Shown: in pieces, positions 16,595-26,007 of the stretch | Position numbering within the stretch: position 1 is the stretch's first letter | Layout of the letters: each line of letters starts with the position of its first letter | Source: Steroidobacteraceae bacterium | Lineage (GTDB): Bacteria > Pseudomonadota > Gammaproteobacteria > Steroidobacterales > Steroidobacteraceae | NCBI GenBank assembly: GCA_025451275.1 | Contig: JANWKR010000002.1 | Location: 1 to 50,723 of the forward strand | DNA length: 50,723 nt | Direction: 5' to 3' | The notes under the pieces: model-generated | The model's input: only the letters and a program-made list of their open reading frames with translations | Databases searched by the model: none | What the model was told of the DNA's origin: nothing | Position numbers and translations under genes: made by a program

Positions 16595-17242
16595 ATGGCT
16601 GCCCCCGACACCCGCACCCGGCTGATCCTCGCCGCCATGAAGCTCTTCTGGGAGAAGGGCTACGGCTCGACCAGCGTCGCCGACGTGCTGCAGTCGGCGC
16701 GCGTCAACAGCGGCAGCCTCTACCACTTCTTCCCCGGCAAGCAGGACCTGCTGCTGGCGGTGCTCGACCTGTACCGCGACGGCATCCGGCGCATGCTGAT
16801 CGAGCCGGCGTGGCGCGGCGTGGAGGACCCGCTCGAGCGGGTGTTCGCGCTGCTCGCGCGCTACCGGCAGTCGCTCGCCGATACCGAGTGCACCTACGGC
16901 TGCCCGATCGGCAGCCTCGCGCTCGAGCTGCACGAGCCGGACCTGGCGGTACGCGAGCGCCTGGCGGCCAACTTCGCCGCCTGGACCGATGCGGTGCACG
17001 AGTGCCTGATCGCCGCCGGCGAGCGGCTGCCGCGCGAGCTCGACCGGCGTGAGCTGGCCGCGTTCGTGCTCACCGGCATGGAGGGCGGCGTCATGCAGGC
17101 GCGCACCTATCGCGACCTCAGCACCTTCGACGGCGCGGTGCGTCAGCTGCGCGCCTACTTTGACCGCCTGCAGCGCGAAGCCATCCCGCCCCGGGCGCTG
17201 CGCGCGCGGCCCCCCGCCCCACGCCGAAAGGAACGCCGATGA
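16595..17242 (+). CDS. TetR/AcrR-family transcriptional regulator
   Basis: The 215-residue protein has the TetR helix-turn-helix at about residues 8-52 (TRLILAAMKLFWEKGYGSTS, then VNSGSLYHFFPGKQDLL), followed by an all-helical ligand domain with the TYGCPIGSLALELHE segment seen in the TetR_C subgroup of AcrR/NemR-like repressors. That Cys may matter for sensing, as in electrophile-responsive members, but this is a guess. The tail is Arg/Pro-rich. The gene overlaps the next one by four bases (ATGA). Two tandem palindromes sit on its promoter, so autorepression is expected; the divergent dodecin gene could be affected as well. Confidence 0.92.
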   Translation: MAAPDTRTRLILAAMKLFWEKGYGSTSVADVLQSARVNSGSLYHFFPGKQDLLLAVLDLYRDGIRRMLIEPAWRGVEDPLERVFALLARYRQSLADTECTYGCPIGSLALELHEPDLAVRERLAANFAAWTDAVHECLIAAGERLPRELDRRELAAFVLTGMEGGVMQARTYRDLSTFDGAVRQLRAYFDRLQREAIPPRALRARPPAPRRKERR

Positions 17243-17763
17243 AAGCCCCCCTCGCGCTCGCCCTGGTGCTGCTGCCCGCCCTGGCCGTCCCGGCTGCCGG
17301 CCCGCACGCGGCCTACCAGCCGCTCAGCTTCCTCGTGGGACACTGCTGGAAGGGCACCTTCCCCGGCAGCCAGAGCACCGACGAGCACTGCTTCAGCTGG
17401 ATCTACGGCGGCAAGTTCGTACGCGACGAGCACGTCGTGCATCGCGCCGGAGCGCCCGATGACTTCGGCGAGACCATCTACCTGTGGGATGCCGCCGCCG
17501 GGCAGCTGCAGTATCTGTACATCGAGAGCGGCGGCGGCTACAGCCGCGGCACGGTCTCAGCCGACGGGGCGACGCTGGTGTTTCCGCCCAGCAGCTACCG
17601 CGAGAACGGCAGCGAGCAGGTGTACCGCAGCCGCTGGCAGCGCTCCGGCGATGACGCCTACGACGTGGTCACCGAGTTCCAGTCCAAGGACAGCTGGGTG
17701 CCCGGCTTCGCCCTGCACATGCGCCGCCAGGGCGGCGCCTCAGGCGACGGTATCGGGCGCTGA
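17239..17763 (+). CDS. secreted protein co-transcribed with the TetR regulator, unknown function
   Basis: The product has 174 residues with a signal peptide of about 20 residues (LALALVLLPALAVPAAG). The mature part is beta-rich: FLVGHCWKGTFPGS, IYGGKFVRDEHVV, TIYLWDAAAGQLQYLYIESGGGYSRG, VVTEFQSKDSW. This order of strands resembles small exported proteins with a lipocalin-like barrel (DUF1579-type), which is a resemblance rather than an identification. It overlaps tetR by four bases, so it is almost certainly the gene that TetR controls. Its 3' end overlaps the convergent arginase gene by 24 bases. Confidence 0.8.
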   Translation: MKAPLALALVLLPALAVPAAGPHAAYQPLSFLVGHCWKGTFPGSQSTDEHCFSWIYGGKFVRDEHVVHRAGAPDDFGETIYLWDAAAGQLQYLYIESGGGYSRGTVSADGATLVFPPSSYRENGSEQVYRSRWQRSGDDAYDVVTEFQSKDSWVPGFALHMRRQGGASGDGIGR

Positions 17764-18711
17764 CTTGCGGCTCTTGCGCGCCGGCCACACGGGACGGCGC
17801 ACCAGGGTGCTCTTGCCGAACAGCGACTCGATGAGATCGACGGCCAGCACCGCGGTCTTGTTGCGCACGTCGAAGGCCGGGTTGAGCTCGACGATGTCGA
17901 GCGAGGCGAGGCGGTGCGTGTCGGCGATCATCTCCATGCACAGCTGCGCCTCGCGGTAGGTCGGGCCGCCGGGCACCTGCGTGCCGACACCCGGGGAGAT
18001 TTCCGGGTCGAGGAAGTCGACGTCGAAGCTGACGTGCAGGTGGGTGTCGCGGTCGAGCCCGGCGAGCGCCTGCTCCATGGTCTGGCGCATGCCCATCTCG
18101 TCGACGTGCCGCATGTCGAACACGTCCAGGCCCTGCTCGTGCACGAAGCGCTTCTCGCCTGCATCGACGCTGCGCACGCCGATCTGGCGTACCCACGCCG
18201 CCTGCAGCGCCGGCGTCACCCCACCGATACCGGTCAGCTCGCGCGGCCCGAACCCGCACAGGCAGGCGAGCGGCATGCCGTGCACGTTGCCGCTCGGGGA
18301 CAGCTGGCTGGTGTTGAAGTCGGCGTGCGCATCGAGCCACAGCACGCGCAGCCTCCTGCCCTGCTCGCGGCAGTGGCGCGCCACCGCGCTGATCGAGCCG
18401 ATGGCGAGGCAGTGATCGCCCCCGAGCAGAATCGGCAGGCGCTCGCGGCGCAGCTCGTCGTACACCGTCTGGTGCACCAGCTCGTTCCAACGCACCACCT
18501 GCGGCAGGTGGCGGTAGCCGGCGTGCGGCGGCTCCCAGGGGTTCCCCGGGCCGCTGAGGTTGCCCAGGTCCACGACCTCGAGCTCGCGCCCGCGCAGCGC
18601 CGCGTCCAGCCCTGCCACGCGCAGCGCCTCCGGTCCCATGGAGGCGCCGCGGTCGGCTGCCCCCACGTCGGTGGGCGCGCCGATGAGGCTCGCGGTGCGC
18701 ACCGCGCTCAC
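17740..18711 (-). CDS. rocF: arginase
   Basis: This 323-residue enzyme hydrolyses L-arginine to ornithine and urea. All manganese-site motifs of the ureohydrolase family are present: GGDHCLAIGS, DAHADFN and SFDVDFLDPEISPGVGT. The N-terminus ASLIGAPTDVGAADRGASMGPEALR is that of true arginases. It starts with GTG at 18711, overlapping the stop of the ornithine cyclodeaminase gene (GTGA), so the two are translationally coupled. The last 25 residues are a basic extension. No urease genes are in the window, so the fate of the urea is unknown. Confidence 0.94.
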   Translation of the reverse strand: MSAVRTASLIGAPTDVGAADRGASMGPEALRVAGLDAALRGRELEVVDLGNLSGPGNPWEPPHAGYRHLPQVVRWNELVHQTVYDELRRERLPILLGGDHCLAIGSISAVARHCREQGRRLRVLWLDAHADFNTSQLSPSGNVHGMPLACLCGFGPRELTGIGGVTPALQAAWVRQIGVRSVDAGEKRFVHEQGLDVFDMRHVDEMGMRQTMEQALAGLDRDTHLHVSFDVDFLDPEISPGVGTQVPGGPTYREAQLCMEMIADTHRLASLDIVELNPAFDVRNKTAVLAVDLIESLFGKSTLVRRPVWPARKSRKSAPDTVA

Positions 18712-19787
18712 GCCGTGACCCCGGCGCGCTCCGCAGTGCGCGGCGCGCCGCCGCGCTCGTCCGCCAGCAGCGCAAACAGGTCCTTCGGGTCTTCCAGGTC
18801 CGGCACCAGGTCGATCTGGCGCTGGGTACCGCGCTCCTCCTGGTGCACGCGCATGAGATAACGCAGCGAGGAGAAGTCCTCGAGCGCGAAGCCGACCGAA
18901 TCGAACACGGTCACCTCGTGCGCGGCCGCCCGGCCCGGCGCGCTGCCGGCCAGCACGCGGGTGAGCTCGGTGACCGGGTAGGCGGCATCCATCTGCTGGA
19001 TTTCGCCCTCGATGCGCGACTGCGGCTCGAACTCGACCACGACGCGCACGTCGGGGCGGCGCAGGATGTCCGGGTGCAGCTCGGTCTTGCCCGGGCAGTC
19101 GCCGCCGACGGCGTTCAGATGCATGCCCGGCGCGATCATCTCCGGGGTGAGGATGGTGGCGTTGCACTTGTCGGCGGTGACGGTGGTGACGATGTCCGCC
19201 CCCGCCACGGCGGCGGCGGTCGAGGCGCAGCGCACCACCTTGAGGCCCGGCAGGTGCAGCCGCGCGAGGTTGCGCTCGAGCTTGTCGGTGGCGCCGGCGT
19301 CGGTATCGAACAGCCGCACTTCGCGCACGCCCAGCATGTCGTGGAAGGCGAGCGTCTGGAACTCGCTCTGCGCGCCGTTGCCGATCAGCGCCATGACCCG
19401 GCTGTCGGGCCGCGCCATGCGGCGGGCGGCCAGCGCGCAGGTGGCCGCGGTGCGCAGCGCGGTGGTGAGCGTCAGCTCGGACAGCAGCAGCGGGTAGCCC
19501 GTCTCGACGTCGGCGAGCACGCCGAAGGCGGTCACGGTGAGCAGGCCCACCCGGGTGTTGGTCGGATGGCCGTTCACGTACTTGAAGGCGTACAGCCGCC
19601 CGTCACAGGCCGGCATGAGCTCGATCACTCCCACCTTCGAATGCGAGGCATGGCGCGGAGACTTCTCGAACGCGTCCCAGCGTACGAAGTCGGCCTCGAT
19701 CTCCTGCGCCAGCTCCGCGATGAAGCGCTGCGCGCCACGCCGCGCGACGAGCTCGCGCACCCGCTCGATACCGATGAAATCGACCAT
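18708..19787 (-). CDS. ornithine cyclodeaminase
   Basis: The 359-residue protein converts ornithine to proline and ammonia using bound NAD. It shows the ornithine cyclodeaminase/mu-crystallin fold: substrate residues around KYVNGHPTNTRVGLLTV, the dinucleotide-binding region ALIGNGAQSEFQ, ADIVTTVTADK, and HLNAVGGDCPGKTEL. ATG 19787 was chosen because GGAGAGG lies just upstream, although the frame extends ten codons further. Together with the overlapping arginase gene it forms a two-step arginine-to-proline route. The divergent Lrp/AsnC gene, 153 bp away, is the likely regulator. Confidence 0.93.
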   Translation of the reverse strand: MVDFIGIERVRELVARRGAQRFIAELAQEIEADFVRWDAFEKSPRHASHSKVGVIELMPACDGRLYAFKYVNGHPTNTRVGLLTVTAFGVLADVETGYPLLLSELTLTTALRTAATCALAARRMARPDSRVMALIGNGAQSEFQTLAFHDMLGVREVRLFDTDAGATDKLERNLARLHLPGLKVVRCASTAAAVAGADIVTTVTADKCNATILTPEMIAPGMHLNAVGGDCPGKTELHPDILRRPDVRVVVEFEPQSRIEGEIQQMDAAYPVTELTRVLAGSAPGRAAAHEVTVFDSVGFALEDFSSLRYLMRVHQEERGTQRQIDLVPDLEDPKDLFALLADERGGAPRTAERAGVTA

Positions 19788-19940
19788 GACGCCTCTCCGG
19801 TGGGGGTCCGCCGGCAAGCGCTGCCGGACCCTGGATACCCATGGTCGTCGGAGGCCGGACCAAAATAAAGACAGAAACTTGCACAGAACAGGCAGTTAGC
19901 TGCACACTTTGACACACCAGATTGACGTTTTGACCTGCCA

Positions 19941-20363
19941 ATGGACGATATCGACCGCCAGCTGATCGGGCTCCTGCGCAACGACGCCCGCGCCTCCGTG
20001 GCTTCCCTCGCCAAGGCCCTCAGGGTGGCGCGGGGAACGGTGCAGAACCGCATGGCACGGCTTGCGGCCAGCGGCACGATCGTCGGCTATACGGTGCGGC
20101 TCAAGCCCGACATCGGCGTCGAGCGGATCCGTGCGTTCATGACGGTCGCGGTCGAGGGCACCCAGGTGGACACGGTGATCAAGGCGCTGCGCGGTGAGCC
20201 GGCGGTGGCGGCACTGCACAGCACCAACGGCCGCTGGGACATCGTCGCGGAGCTGCGCGCCGACAGCCTCGAGGAGTTCGACCGGGTGCTGGCGCGCGTG
20301 CGGCTGGTCGAGGGTATCTCGCAGACCGAGACCAGCCTGCTGCTGTCGACCTTCAAGTTCTGA
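19941..20363 (+). CDS. Lrp/AsnC-family transcriptional regulator
   Basis: The 140-residue protein has the winged helix at residues 3-60 (DDIDRQLIGLLRNDARASVASLAKAL) and the RAM ligand domain at about 70-138 (IRAFMTVAVEG, LHSTNGRWDIVAEL). Lrp-type proteins form octamers whose DNA affinity is changed by an amino acid. The gene is divergent from the ornithine cyclodeaminase-arginase operon, the usual arrangement for a local regulator answering to arginine or ornithine. The shared region (19788-19940) is AT-rich near its centre and has TTGAC three times (19909, 19922, 19930), but no complete promoter is clear. Its 3' end overlaps the convergent crotonase gene by 11 bases. Confidence 0.92.
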   Translation: MDDIDRQLIGLLRNDARASVASLAKALRVARGTVQNRMARLAASGTIVGYTVRLKPDIGVERIRAFMTVAVEGTQVDTVIKALRGEPAVAALHSTNGRWDIVAELRADSLEEFDRVLARVRLVEGISQTETSLLLSTFKF

Positions 20364-20976
20364 GGGCGCGCCGCCCGAGCGCCGCCTTGGCGCGCACCAG
20401 CGCGTTACGCTCCTTGGCGGCGATCAGCCCGGCGAAGGCGCGCGCCTCCTTCAGCAGACGCTTCGGCGTTATCACCTTCTCGACCGCCCCGAGCCGCAGC
20501 GCCTCGGCCGCGGTGATGCGCCCGCCGGTGAGGTAGGCCGCGCGCGCCTTGCGCGGCGGGAACAGCGCGGCGATGTGCGCCGCGCCACGCACCGCGCCGA
20601 GCTCGATCCCGCCCACCACGAAGTACGCATCATCCGCCGCCAGTACCACATCGCTCGCCCCGCACAGGCCGACGGCGCCGCCGAGCACGAACGCGTGCAC
20701 GGCACTCACCACCGGCACCTCGCACTCGCGCAGGGCGCGCAGCGCCGCACGCAGGGCCGGGTCGGGCGCGGCGCGCGCCCCGTCGCGACGGTCGGCGCCG
20801 GCGCAGAAGCCGCGTCCCTCGCCCCGCAGCAGCAGGCAGCGCACGTCGTCGCGCGCGGCGACCTCGGTCACCACGCGCGCCAGCTCGCGCCAGGCGCGGC
20901 CGTCGAGCGCATTGATCGGCGGGTAGTCGAGCACCACCTCGGCGACGTGCTTGTGGACGTGACAGCGGACCGGCAC
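20353..20976 (-). CDS. crotonase-fold (enoyl-CoA hydratase/isomerase family) protein with altered active site
   Basis: The GTG start at 20976 gives 207 residues, about 50 short of a normal enoyl-CoA hydratase. The fold is clear: PPINALDGRAWRELARVV, LLLRGEGRGFCAGAD (oxyanion loop), PVVSAVHAFVLGGAVGL, and ARAAYLTGGRITAAEALRLGAVEKV. At the two places where hydratases carry catalytic glutamates, this protein has Gly (GGAVGL instead of GGGCEL; VGGIELG instead of a PEVKLG-type motif). The C-terminal trimerisation helix is short. It is probably not a hydratase; a decarboxylase, isomerase or binding role is possible. It follows cysQ by four bases in the sulfate operon. Confidence 0.85.
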   Translation of the reverse strand: MPVRCHVHKHVAEVVLDYPPINALDGRAWRELARVVTEVAARDDVRCLLLRGEGRGFCAGADRRDGARAAPDPALRAALRALRECEVPVVSAVHAFVLGGAVGLCGASDVVLAADDAYFVVGGIELGAVRGAAHIAALFPPRKARAAYLTGGRITAAEALRLGAVEKVITPKRLLKEARAFAGLIAAKERNALVRAKAALGRRALRT

Positions 20977-20980
20977 GGGT

Positions 20981-21787
20981 TTACGCCGCCAGCAGCTGCA
21001 GCCAGTCGTGGTCGGTGGGGCCGTAGGCCACGAAGAACGGGTTGAGCAGCTGCGCCTTGGTGTTGTAGCGCAGCGGCGCCCCGCCGAGGTCGACCACCGT
21101 GCCGCCGGCGCCGGCGAGCACCGCGTGCGCCGCCGCCGTGTCCCACTCGCTGGTGGGCCCCAGGCGCGGGTAGACGTCCGCCGACCCTTCGGCGACCAGG
21201 CAGAACTTGAGCGAGCTGCCCATGGGCACGAGCTCGTGCGGCCCGAGGCGCGCGAGGAAGGCATCGAGCGAGTCACCGCGGTGCGAGCGGCTGCCGACCA
21301 CGCGCAGCGGCGCCGCGCTCGTGGCACTCACGCGGATGGCGCGCGCCGCCTCGCCCGCCGCCACGCGCCAGGCGCCCGCGCCGGGCAGCCCGCGGTAGCT
21401 CACGTCGGTGACCGGCACGTGCACGACCCCGAGCACGGGTACATGCGAGTCGATGAGCGCGATGTTCACGGTGAACTGGCCGTTGCGCGACAGGAACTCG
21501 CGCGTGCCGTCGAGCGGATCGACCAGCCAGTAGCGCTGCCAGCCGGCGCGGGTTGCGAAGGGGGTGTCGGCCGCCTCCTCCGACAGCACCGGTACCCCGG
21601 GCGTGAGCGAGTGCAGCGCCTCGCAGATCGAGCGGTGCGCGGCGAGATCGGCGGCGGTGAGCGGCGAGCGGTCGGCCTTCATGAGCGCCGCCACCTCGCC
21701 CGCGCCGTACACCTCGAGGATCTCGCGTCCGGCCTGGCGCGCGATGTCCGCGACGCAGGCCAGCAGCTCGCGCGACGAGCCGCTCAT
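20981..21787 (-). CDS. cysQ: 3'(2'),5'-bisphosphate nucleotidase CysQ
   Basis: This 268-residue member of the inositol-monophosphatase superfamily removes the 3'-phosphate from PAP, the inhibitory by-product of PAPS use. The metal motifs are LSEEA, then [25 protein letters not shown], and [17 protein letters not shown] near the C-terminus. It overlaps the cysNC stop by four bases (ATGA) and fits as the recycling enzyme of the operon. Confidence 0.94.
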   Translation of the reverse strand: MSGSSRELLACVADIARQAGREILEVYGAGEVAALMKADRSPLTAADLAAHRSICEALHSLTPGVPVLSEEAADTPFATRAGWQRYWLVDPLDGTREFLSRNGQFTVNIALIDSHVPVLGVVHVPVTDVSYRGLPGAGAWRVAAGEAARAIRVSATSAAPLRVVGSRSHRGDSLDAFLARLGPHELVPMGSSLKFCLVAEGSADVYPRLGPTSEWDTAAAHAVLAGAGGTVVDLGGAPLRYNTKAQLLNPFFVAYGPTDHDWLQLLAA

Positions 21788-23688
21788 GCGCCGGTGATGC
21801 GCACCGCAGCCAGCCGCGCGATCACTTCGTCGGCGGCGGCCTCGGCGCTGAGGCTCGTGGTGTCGATGCGGATCTCGGGGTTCTCGGGCGTCTCGTACGG
21901 GGAGTCGATGCCGGTGAAGTTCTTCAGCTCGCCGCGGCGCGCCTTCTTGTACAGGCCCTTGACGTCGCGCCGCTCGGCCTCGGCGAGCGGGGTGTCGACG
22001 AACACCTCCAGGAACTCGCCGGCGGCGAACAGCTCGCGCGCCATGCGCCGCTCGGAGCGGAACGGCGAGATGAACGACACCAGCACGATGAGCCCGGCGT
22101 CGACCATGAGCCTGGACACCTCGGCGACGCGGCGGATGTTCTCGACGCGGTCCTGGGCGGTGAAGCCCAGGTCCTTGTTGAGGCCGTGGCGCACGTTGTC
22201 GCCATCGAGCAGGTAGGTGTGGCGCCCCTGCGCGGCGAGCTTCTTCTCGATCAGGTTGGCGATGGTGGACTTGCCGGCGCCGGAAAGTCCGGTGAGCCAC
22301 AGCACGCAGGCCTGCTGGCCCTTGAGCTGCGCGCGACGCCCCTTGTCGACATCGAGCGCCTGCCAGTGCACGTTCTGCGAGCGGCGCAGCGCGAAGTTGA
22401 TGAGGCCGGCGCCGACCGTGGCGTTGCTCAGCCGGTCGATGAGGATGAAGCCGCCGAGCGCGCGGTTCTCGGCATAGGGCTCGAAGGCGATGGCGCGATC
22501 GAGCTCCAGCTCGCACACGCCGATGTCGTTGAGCTCGAGCTTCTCGGCCGCGGCGTGCTCGAGGGTGTTGACGTTGACCTTGTGCTTGAGCGGGCTGATG
22601 GTGGCCTGTGCGGTGCGCGTGCCGGCCTTCATCAGGTAGGAGCGCCCCTGCAGCATCGGCTCCTCGTGCAGCCACACGAGCGTCGCCTCGAACTGGCTCG
22701 CCACCTGCGGCGGGGCATCGCCGGCGGCCAGCACGTCGCCCCGGCTGACGTCGGTCTCGCTGCCGAGCGTCAGCGTCACCGACTGCCCGGCGACGGCCGC
22801 CTCCAGATCGCCGTCGGCGGTCACGATGCGCGCCACGTGCGCTTCGCGCCCCGAGGGCAGCACGCGCACGCGATCGCCCGGGCGCACCACCCCGCTGACG
22901 ATCTGCCCGGCGAAGCCGCGGAAGTCGGCGTTGGGCCGGTTCACCCACTGCACCGGCAGGCGGAACGGGGCGCGGCTGAGGGCCGCGTCCACCTCGACGC
23001 CCTCGAGGTGCTCGAGCAGCGCCGGCCCCTGGTACCAGGCGGTGCGCGCGCTGCGCGCCACCACGTTGTCGCCGTGCACCGCCGACAGCGGGATGGCGGT
23101 GATGTCGGTGAGCCCGATGCGCGCGGCGAACACGCGGTAGTCGGCGACGATGGCCTCGAAGCGCTCGCGCGCGTAGTCCACCAGGTCCATCTTGTTGACC
23201 GCCAGCACCACGCGCGAGATGCCGAGCAGCCGCACCAGGAAGCTGTGGCGGCGGGTCTGCGTGAGCACGCCGCGGCGCGCATCGATGAGGATGACCGCGA
23301 GCTCGGCGGTGGAGGCGCCGGTCACCATGTTGCGCGTGTACTGCTCGTGGCCGGGAGTGTCGGCGACGATGAACTTGCGCCGCTCGGTGGCGAAGAAACG
23401 GTAGGCGACGTCGATGGTGATGCCCTGCTCGCGCTCGGCGGCGAGGCCGTCGACGAGCAGCGCAAAGTCGAGCTCGCCGCCGCGCGTGCCGACCTTCTTC
23501 GAGTCCTGCTCGAGCGCGGTCAGCTGGTCATCGAAGATCATCTTCGACTCGTACAGCAGCCGCCCGATGAGGGTCGACTTGCCGTCATCGACCGAGCCGC
23601 AGGTGATGAAGCGCAGCAGGCTCTTGCGCTCGTGCGCCTGCAGGTAGGCGAGCACGTCGCGCGCGATCAGCTCGGAGGAGGCGGCCAT
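21784..23688 (-). CDS. cysNC: bifunctional sulfate adenylyltransferase subunit 1 / adenylylsulfate kinase (CysNC)
   Basis: The 634-residue fusion carries a GTPase (about 1-440) and an APS kinase (about 450-634). GTPase motifs are [35 protein letters not shown] and NKMDLVDY. The kinase has its P-loop in [13 protein letters not shown] and [16 protein letters not shown]. The GTPase drives ATP sulfurylase (with CysD) to make adenylyl sulfate; the kinase phosphorylates this to PAPS. Its start overlaps the cysD stop by one base. Fused CysNC is common in proteobacteria that also make sulfated compounds. No PAPS reductase or sulfotransferase is in the window. Confidence 0.96.
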   Translation of the reverse strand: MAASSELIARDVLAYLQAHERKSLLRFITCGSVDDGKSTLIGRLLYESKMIFDDQLTALEQDSKKVGTRGGELDFALLVDGLAAEREQGITIDVAYRFFATERRKFIVADTPGHEQYTRNMVTGASTAELAVILIDARRGVLTQTRRHSFLVRLLGISRVVLAVNKMDLVDYARERFEAIVADYRVFAARIGLTDITAIPLSAVHGDNVVARSARTAWYQGPALLEHLEGVEVDAALSRAPFRLPVQWVNRPNADFRGFAGQIVSGVVRPGDRVRVLPSGREAHVARIVTADGDLEAAVAGQSVTLTLGSETDVSRGDVLAAGDAPPQVASQFEATLVWLHEEPMLQGRSYLMKAGTRTAQATISPLKHKVNVNTLEHAAAEKLELNDIGVCELELDRAIAFEPYAENRALGGFILIDRLSNATVGAGLINFALRRSQNVHWQALDVDKGRRAQLKGQQACVLWLTGLSGAGKSTIANLIEKKLAAQGRHTYLLDGDNVRHGLNKDLGFTAQDRVENIRRVAEVSRLMVDAGLIVLVSFISPFRSERRMARELFAAGEFLEVFVDTPLAEAERRDVKGLYKKARRGELKNFTGIDSPYETPENPEIRIDTTSLSAEAAADEVIARLAAVRITGA

Positions 23689-24641
23689 CAGAAGTACCCC
23701 TCCTGCTTCTTCTTCTCCATGGAGGCGGCGGCGTCGTGGTCGATGACGCGCCCCTGCCGCTCGGAGCTGCGCGCCAGCAGCATCTCCTGGATGATCGCCG
23801 GCACGGTGTCGGCCTCGCTCTGGATGGCACCGGTCAGCGGGTAGCAGCCGAGCGTGCGGAAGCGCACCTTCTTCTGCGCCGGGACTTCGCCGGGCTTGAG
23901 CGGCATGCGCTCGTCATCGACCATGATCAGCGCGCCGTCGCGCTCCACCACCGGGCGCACGGCGGCCAGGTACAGCGGCACGATCGGGATGCGCTCGCGG
24001 TAGATGTACTGCCACACGTCGAGCTCGGTCCAGTTCGACAGCGGAAACACCCGCAGGCTCTCGCCCGGGCGCTTGCGCGCGTTGTACAGCGACCACAGCT
24101 CCGGGCGCTGCTGCTTCGGGTCCCAGCGGTGGGCGGCGCTGCGGAACGAGAAGATGCGCTCCTTGGCGCGGCTCTTCTCCTCGTCGCGGCGCGCGCCGCC
24201 GAAGGCGGCGTCGAAGCCGTACTTGTCGAGCGCCTGCTTGAGCGCCTGGGTCTTCATGACGTCGGTGTGCACCTGCGAGCCGTGCGTGAACGGCCCGACG
24301 CCGGCGGCGAGTCCCTCCTGGTTGACGTGCACCAGCAGCTGCATCCCGACCCGCTGCGCCACGGCGTCGCGGAACTCGTACATCGCGCGGAACTTCCAGG
24401 TCGTGTCGACGTGCAGCAGCGGAAACGGCGGCGGCGCCGGGTGGAAGGCCTTGACCGCCAGGTGCAGCATCACGGCGCTGTCCTTGCCGATCGAATACAG
24501 CATCACCGGCCGTTCACACTCGGCCACCACCTCGCGCATGATGTGGATGCTCTCGGCCTCGAGCCGCTGCAGGTGCGTGAGCGGGCCGGGGAGCGATGCC
24601 GGCGCGAGCCGCGGGGCGGGCGCCGGGGCTGCGCCTTTCAT
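23688..24641 (-). CDS. cysD: sulfate adenylyltransferase subunit 2 (CysD)
   Basis: The 317-residue catalytic subunit of ATP sulfurylase contains the PP-loop [16 protein letters not shown] (about 48-63), [33 protein letters not shown] and the C-terminal [10 protein letters not shown] typical of CysD. It makes adenylyl sulfate from ATP and sulfate, driven by the GTPase of CysNC. It opens the operon cysD-cysNC-cysQ-crotonase. The upstream gap to the divergent retropepsin-like gene (24642-24864, 223 bp) is less GC-rich than its surroundings and must hold both promoters, but I found no match good enough to call. Confidence 0.96.
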   Translation of the reverse strand: MKGAAPAPAPRLAPASLPGPLTHLQRLEAESIHIMREVVAECERPVMLYSIGKDSAVMLHLAVKAFHPAPPPFPLLHVDTTWKFRAMYEFRDAVAQRVGMQLLVHVNQEGLAAGVGPFTHGSQVHTDVMKTQALKQALDKYGFDAAFGGARRDEEKSRAKERIFSFRSAAHRWDPKQQRPELWSLYNARKRPGESLRVFPLSNWTELDVWQYIYRERIPIVPLYLAAVRPVVERDGALIMVDDERMPLKPGEVPAQKKVRFRTLGCYPLTGAIQSEADTVPAIIQEMLLARSSERQGRVIDHDAAASMEKKKQEGYF

Positions 24642-24864
24642 ACTTCGTTCTTCATCGATGCGACGAGCTCCGCACGGGCATTCACTAATGGTATCGGGGG
24701 CCTCGCGCCCCGGCAGGCGAACTTATGTCCCGACTCCGCGGTCAATTTACCGGGGGCACGCGCGGGTACGCGTTCCCTGCACGACTTGAGCCGAGTGCGA
24801 GATTAAGTTCAACAAAATCAACAGGCAACCGTAATCTTCACGCCAGGCAGCGGAGCTGCCGCAC

Positions 24865-25989
24865 ATGAGCGCCATGCGAACCTCCTGCACCCTGCCTGCC
24901 GCCCGCGGACGGGTGGCTGGAAATGTGCGACGAAGCCGCTGGAGGCGCAGCCCCGCACGTGCTCTACTGGCTCGCGTGAGTGGTCACGCGCCAGCACGCC
25001 TCTGCGGCGGCCTCTTGGGGCTGCTCCTAGCCGCCCCGCTCGCCGCCGACATCCCGCCGGCCTCCGGCAGCCCGAGCCCGTCCGCCGCGGCCGCGGCAGC
25101 CGCGCCGAGCCCGGCCGACCAGCTGCAGGAAATCATCGTCCAGACCAGCGAGCCGCGCTTCGTCGCGCCGACGCGCCGCGACCGCATCGGCCGCATCTGG
25201 GCACCGGTGCTGATCGACGGCAAGGGACCCTACCGCCTGGTCCTCGACACCGGCGCCAACCGCTCTGCCATCACCACGCGCACCGCGCTCAGCCTCGGCG
25301 AGTACCCGCCCGCTGACGGGGCGCACACCCTCGTCACCGGCTTCACCGGCGCGGCCATGGTGCCCACGGTGCACGTCGACAAGGTCGAGGTCGGCGACCT
25401 GCTCATGGGGGCGACTGACCTGCCGGTGCTGCAGGACGTGTTCGGCGGCGCCCAGGGCGTGCTCGGCATCGAGGGCCTCGCCAACAAGCGCATCTACGCC
25501 GACTTCACCCACGACAAGCTGGTCATCTCGCAGTCGCACGGCGAGCGGGCGCGGATGGGCTTCACGGTGGTGCCGCTGCGCGAGGTGCACGGCGGCCTGC
25601 TGGTCGCGGACGTGCGCGTCGGCAACGTGCGCGCCAAGGCGATCATCGACACCGGCGCCCAGGGCACGGTCGGCAACCTGGCGCTGCGCGAGGCGCTCAT
25701 GCGCCGACCGCCGCGCAACGCCGCGCACCAGGACATCATCGGGGTCACCCTCGACGTGCAGACCGGGGACGACATCGCCCTGCCGGACATCGACTTCGGG
25801 CACCTGAACGTGCAGGGCGTGCACGTGGTGTTCGGTGACATGTACCTGTTCCAGCACTGGAAGATGACCGACGAGCCGACCCTGACCCTCGGCATGGACC
25901 TGCTGGGCTCGTTCGACATCCTGATCATCGACTACAACCGCCACGAACTGCAGATCCGCCCGCGCGAGGCGCCCGGCCCCATCTCCTAG
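24865..25989 (+). CDS. exported protein with two retropepsin-like aspartyl protease domains
   Basis: The 374-residue frame contains two copies of the retroviral-protease motif: VLDTGANRS (Asp128) and IIDTGAQGT (Asp262). Each is followed about 80 residues on by a hydrophobic-Gly motif (GVLGIEGLAN; LTLGMDLLGS) that closes an aspartic-protease half. Single-domain retropepsins dimerise; here both halves are in one chain, as in pepsin. A hydrophobic segment at about 47-62 (LCGGLLGLLLAAPLAADI) looks like a signal peptide, so translation may really begin at GTG 24976 rather than ATG 24865, where a small hairpin (24846-24860) covers the ribosome-site position. It is divergent from the cys operon. Confidence 0.85.
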   Translation: MSAMRTSCTLPAARGRVAGNVRRSRWRRSPARALLARVSGHAPARLCGGLLGLLLAAPLAADIPPASGSPSPSAAAAAAAPSPADQLQEIIVQTSEPRFVAPTRRDRIGRIWAPVLIDGKGPYRLVLDTGANRSAITTRTALSLGEYPPADGAHTLVTGFTGAAMVPTVHVDKVEVGDLLMGATDLPVLQDVFGGAQGVLGIEGLANKRIYADFTHDKLVISQSHGERARMGFTVVPLREVHGGLLVADVRVGNVRAKAIIDTGAQGTVGNLALREALMRRPPRNAAHQDIIGVTLDVQTGDDIALPDIDFGHLNVQGVHVVFGDMYLFQHWKMTDEPTLTLGMDLLGSFDILIIDYNRHELQIRPREAPGPIS

Positions 25990-26007
25990 CCGCGCACCCC
26001 GCGGCCG

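Noticed and set aside
19909..19934. TTGACA and two further TTGAC boxes before the lrp gene as a promoter
   Set aside because: No -10 at the right distance; they may be regulator half-sites but the pattern is too short to call.
24642..24864. Riboswitch or cys regulatory site upstream of cysD
   Set aside because: Only a small hairpin (24846-24860) and weak promoter-like hexamers are seen; nothing matches a known riboswitch or CysB site convincingly.
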